Below are positions 60,650-64,000 of a DNA stretch of 64,000 nt, in pieces. Made by a program: the position numbers and the translations under genes. Positions within the stretch are counted from its first letter, which is position 1, and each line of letters opens with the position of its first letter. Origin of the DNA: Ridgeia piscesae (Eukaryota > Annelida > Polychaeta > Sabellida > Siboglinidae); NCBI GenBank assembly GCA_025642075.2, contig JAODUO010000124.1, forward strand, positions 46,001 to 110,000. The letters are read 5' to 3'. Below the pieces are notes generated by a model. The model was not told the origin of the DNA. It did no database searches and saw nothing but the letters and a program-made list of their open reading frames with translations.

Positions 60650-61119
60650 CTAGTAATGGTATGAAGTTTTCTTTGCACACAACGAATTCAACGCTCTATT
60701 TTTCCAGTTCTTCGGATTCCGTACTTTCTTCCTGCATACCTCGAGTGGGGAAATTTGTGAATGGTTCCACATTCGTACTACGCAATTAGTCGGTTTGAGA
60801 GTTTCATCAGCATAGCGAGCAGGTTTCAGGTTGATATGGGATCCTGCGTCAATTTGAAAGACGACATAATTATTCTCCGCCAATCACCATGCGTCATCGC
60901 ACTTCTTCAGCTTGAGATGCGTTCACAACGTTTACCCATTCTCACTCTGAGGAGGATGTGTCTCCTGCAAATTGATGTACTAATTTCTTCTGACTGCTGC
61001 GTTTCAGTGATGCACAGCAGAATGTCTGCATGTCTGCGTGTATGCAGGACACTCTTCTTTTCGTAGTTTGTGCTAGCCTCCGCAGAACTTGCACAGTCTC
61101 CTTTGTTCTGGGTTTCCAC
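60650..61119 (-). pseudogene. Gypsy gag zinc knuckle and protease
   Basis: At ~61085-61015 one frame reads CKFCGG, stop, HKLRKEECPAYTQTC (CCHC-like knuckle). The stretch 60650-60883 reads VFQIDAGSHINLKPARYADE, then KPTNCVVRMWNHSQISPLEV: a retropepsin with D-A-G where D-T/S-G is usual. Matrix/capsid-like gag upstream is not recognisable. Confidence 0.7.
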
Positions 61120-61495
61120 GTTCTCCGCAGCCTTGCCTATGTCAACGCCCCTGGATGGAGTCAGATTTCAAATTTTCAGGAGTTCCGTCTGCGTGTCTGT
61201 GGTTCTTATTCCAAGGACAGTGCTGTCTCTCAATATCGAGTCGTCACAAGTTGCAGCGCTTGTTAAATGTGTAACATTTATTGGCCTCGTTAATCTCGCC
61301 GGTGGCGTACTGTTTGAATTTCTGTTTTATCTCGTTTTCTGTCTCGTCTTCTGTACGATCAGCTTCTGTGGTGGCGAAATGAAAGTCGTTAAACAAGTCA
61401 ATATGTGGCACGATTTTAGCGATAGTGTGCTAATCACCCACTCATAATTAGGCAGTCTTTCAGAAAGTTTACCTATATCCCGTACACTGCCACCA

Positions 61496-61632
61496 TGTTT
61501 CGTTCTCTCTTCATATCAAGTGTGCTACATCTGTTATACGTGAGCGAATAAGTAAGACATGCCTATTGAGAACAGTCTTCTTTAATAGCTTATTTCACAA
61601 CTCATACCTTGTACATATCTCATCACGTAACA
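61496..61632 (-). repeat. Gypsy 5' LTR (right on + strand)
   Basis: TGTTTCG ... CACGTAACA, 137 bp, direct copy of 51084-51218. Confidence 0.85.
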
Positions 61633-61668
61633 TACCCGATGAGGGCCTCGATACGAACCTGAATCGAA
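61633..61668 (+). pseudogene. Short-type pseudo-exon cut by the Gypsy insertion
   Basis: Reads CCCGATGAGGGCCTCG, then ATACGAACCTGAATCG, matching S2/S3 with ~15 bp deleted. Its acceptor context (GATGAAATGACGCTGCGGAA ... TTTTGATTGA) lies on the far side of the Gypsy element, at 51030-51083. The splice acceptor was destroyed. Confidence 0.75.
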
Positions 61669-61907
61669 GCTGTTTTGTTATCTTCTAATTACATCAGCTG
61701 ATTTTTATAGAGGCACCAAATACTACAATAGGCGGCTCAGACAAGTGTTATATTACTATTATTTTGCATGGTTGCGCACATTTGTGATATATATTGGTAT
61801 ACCTGTAATTATTCTATGAATATAATGGTAATATACAGTGTATTGGGTTGAAATCAATTCACTTAATTGTACAATTTACATACATTTTATTCTAATTATG
61901 ATAATAT

Positions 61908-61909
<2 letters not shown>

Positions 61910-61967
<58 letters not shown>
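61910..61967. repeat. (AT)n microsatellite
   Basis: AT run with one ACAT interruption. Confidence 0.95.
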
Positions 61968-61970
<3 letters not shown>

Positions 61971-62092
61971 CAATTTAAACTGCTTTATGTTACAACTGCA
62001 CTTTCTATTGTTACTTTTTAAAGGAAATGTGTTCATGTAATGCACCTGTTAATAGTTGTAATTGTCATATTTATGGCGCAGATAATTGTTTT

Positions 62093-62400
62093 ATATTATT
62101 ATTACTATTACTATTGCTATTGCTATTGCTATTGCTATTGCTATTGCTATTGCTATTACTATTACTATTACTATTACTATTACTATTAGTATTAGTATTA
62201 GTATTAGTATTAGTATTAGTATTAGTATTAGTATTATTAGTATTAATATTATTATTAGTATTATTAGTATTAATAGTATTAATAGTATTATTAGTATTAT
62301 TAGTATTATTAGTATTATTAGTATTATTAGTATTATTAGTATTATTAGTATTATTAGTATTATTAGTATTATTAGTATTATTAGTATTATTAGTATCATT
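62093..62400. repeat. Layered (TATTAC/TATTGC/TATTAG) hexamer and nonamer microsatellite
   Basis: Successive blocks of related motifs: TATTAC, TATTGC, TATTAC, TATTAG hexamers, then TATTATTAG nonamers, ending ~12 bp before the acceptor of exon S5. The long frames through it are artefacts. Confidence 0.95.
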
Positions 62401-62412
62401 ATTGTGTTGCAG

Positions 62413-62448
62413 CAGATCCCACAATTGTATCTTCTCCAGAACCAAGAG
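62413..62448 (+). CDS. Array exon S5 (36-bp micro-exon)
   Basis: TTGCAG| (tandem CAGCAG) and G|GTAAGG borders, 12 codons, phase 1-1: [12 protein letters not shown]. It is the linker module alone (T-x-V-S-x-P-x-P), paralogous to S6 at 63638; the ~80 bp preceding each also match (ATGGCGCA...A...TGTTATATTATT). Confidence 0.7.
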
Positions 62449-62563
62449 GTAAGGACAATTTAGGTATCACTTTGAACACAGACTGCTTTTGGATAGGAGT
62501 GTATAAATACAGTTTGCTATTGTTATGATTTAGTATTTCTATATGTATAACATATATGTACAC

Positions 62564-62876
<313 letters not shown>

Positions 62877-63006
62877 GCGCCATACATCTATGATAACTTA
62901 TAGTGTACATCTATTTTGTTTGAAGTCCATACACATGTTAAATCCCGGCATAACCTTGTAGTTCCGTAAAATACGTTTAAGATGTTTTATTTTTATTTTG
63001 GTGTAG

Positions 63007-63134
63007 ACCATGAGGCCGGTATTACAACGGATTCTTCCGTCGACGCTGCTGAACAGTTTCGTGGAATTGGGCAAGGTATAGGCGGCGGGCATGTCCAAGC
63101 TATGCAACCTGGATTATCCCCAGGATTAATTTGA
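63007..63134 (+). CDS. Array exon L9: terminal-type exon with stop codon
   Basis: GTGTAG| acceptor in the usual context. Reads DHEAGITTDSSVDAAEQFRG, IGQGIGGGHVQAMQPGLSPG, LI, then TGA at 63132, before the place where other exons have a donor. An AATAAA at 63187 lies ~55 bp on. It retains the TTxxSV linker and FRGIGQGIG run. It could be a true or alternative last exon; exons with good splice sites continue downstream at 63638, so skipping is also possible. Confidence 0.65.
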
Positions 63135-63186
63135 ACCGTACAAAACATGACTACCATGACTACGTTTATTTTCATTTGATGATGAA

Positions 63187-63192
63187 AATAAA
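63187..63192 (+). promoter_or_regulatory. Candidate polyadenylation signal
   Basis: AATAAA 53 bp after the L9 stop codon; the only AATAAA in this position relative to an array exon with a stop. Confidence 0.5.
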
Positions 63193-63637
63193 TATACGAT
63201 ATACCAGTTTATCAGCGTGATATTAGATAATAGATTAACCATTTTAAATATGTAGATGTTACTGTTAGTTCATTTTGAGCAGAGATTCCGTGTTTTGCTG
63301 GCAAGTGACTGTGACATTTGTGACATATCTTCAAAAACTTGTCCGCTTTTCTGTAAATGTATAGTATCATACACTGAAATTGGTTTTAATACATTCACTT
63401 TTACAATGTTGTTACTTAATATTGACATATGCTTATTCTACTACTATTATTATTAGTATTACTAATATTATTGATAAATAGCAGACTATTTATATTGATC
63501 AGTTTAAATTAAAACTGCACTATTTTCATGATATTTGTTAAAGGAAATTGCTTCAGTCCTATAATGTACCTCTGAACGGTAGTACTTGTCAGATTCATGG
63601 CGCACACAAATGCTGTTATATTATTTTGGTTTTGCAG

Positions 63638-63673
63638 CAGCTGCCACAGTTGTTTCGGCACCAGAACCCGCAG
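63638..63673 (+). CDS. Array exon S6 (36-bp micro-exon)
   Basis: TTTGCAG| (CAGCAG tandem) and G|GTGAGC, 12 codons, phase 1-1: AAATVVSAPEPA. It has the best splice sites of the array, with a pyrimidine-rich TTTTGGTTTTGCAG. Its partner exons lie beyond the window. Confidence 0.7.
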
Positions 63674-63809
63674 GTGAGCTACACGGTATCTACACATTTG
63701 AACACACTCAGACTCTGGGTAGGAGTGTCTGAGAAAAATTATTATTACTACGTTTTTGTATTTTATGATATATGTATATGTATATATCAGAGATGGAGTG
63801 ATTGCAATA

Positions 63810-63960
63810 CAAATGTACTCGAATACGAGTACGATTAATTTGAACTTGCATGAGTACGAGTACAAGTACGAGTATTCAGAAAACAAATGTACACGAGTAC
63901 GAGTACGATTACTTTATAATGTACTCGAGTACGAGTAAGATTACATTAGAATATAATCAT
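63810..63960. repeat. GAGTAC-rich short repeat region
   Basis: Interspersed TACGAGTAC / GTACTCGAGTACGAG words, partly self-complementary, at the window end. Confidence 0.8.
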
Positions 63961-64000
63961 GATTACTTTCATGATTACTTTAATGAATATCCTGTTTCTG

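Larger units (their letters stand above)
51084..61632 (-). mobile_element. Ty3/Gypsy LTR retrotransposon with nested insertions
   Basis: Left and right ends carry ~135-bp direct LTRs starting TGTTTCGTTCTCTC. Internal - strand order from the right is gag zinc knuckle, protease, RT, RNase H, integrase, as in Ty3/Gypsy. Inside the right LTR the - strand reads TGGTGGCAGTG, a primer-binding-site candidate; inside the left LTR it reads AAGGAGGGAG, a polypurine tract. About 7 kb of other elements (52441-59490) split RNase H from integrase. All ORFs are broken. No clean target duplication is seen. Confidence 0.85.

Noticed and set aside
62027..62463. Leu-, Ile- or Asn-Thr-rich open frames on both strands
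   Set aside because: Hexamer/nonamer microsatellite; only the 36-bp S5 exon at its edge has splice support.

Overview
This is an animal nuclear genome, most likely a lophotrochozoan and plausibly a mollusc. It is AT-rich and intron-dominated, with degenerate non-LTR and LTR retrotransposons, foldback DNA elements, a tRNA-derived SINE and long AT, AC/GT, ACT and ATT microsatellites. There is no bacterial-type gene organisation. The species call is inference; no sequence search was possible.

The main find is one candidate host gene on the + strand that runs off the right end. Its apparent exons are mostly too short to stand out as long ORFs. Exon 1 (12011-12143) encodes a signal peptide and an RQRR furin-type site. 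A chitin-binding (peritrophin-A/CBM14-like) exon follows at 20277-20459. From 30719 onward comes a tandem array of paralogous exons, each a T/P/E linker followed by a variable glycine-rich run (GRG, GQG, GHG) and, in long exons, an acidic DGDGD-type tail. Every intact internal exon is symmetric phase 1-1 (lengths divisible by 3; typical GT and AG borders), so exons can be duplicated, lost or skipped without breaking the frame. The product would be a secreted, chitin-binding, glycine-rich matrix-type protein, as in shell, cuticle or byssus matrices; that role is inference.

Layout. 0.3-6.3 kb: a broken non-LTR element split by a TTAA-flanked foldback composite. 6.4-8.7 kb: a decayed DNA-transposon copy whose ORF carries EEADT, SPDTDV and TGCDS motifs and a Cys-rich CxC tail. 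9.3-9.6 kb: a SINE. 12-30.6 kb: exons 1 and 2 in large introns holding LINE relics, a PIF/Harbinger relic, foldback repeats and a 0.6-kb direct duplication. 30.7-63.7 kb: the exon array. In its first part the array alternates long (L) and short (S) exons on a period of about 2.1 kb; later units lost the alternation. The array is interrupted by a 4.5-kb CR1/L2-like LINE (37.8-42.3 kb) and by a Ty3/Gypsy element on the - strand (51.08-61.63 kb) that landed at a splice acceptor. The Gypsy copy contains a 7-kb inverted-repeat DNA transposon, which itself contains two LINE fragments.

All mobile-element ORFs seen are broken. The exon array is the only part that looks maintained, although several of its exons show acceptor loss, frameshift or truncation.
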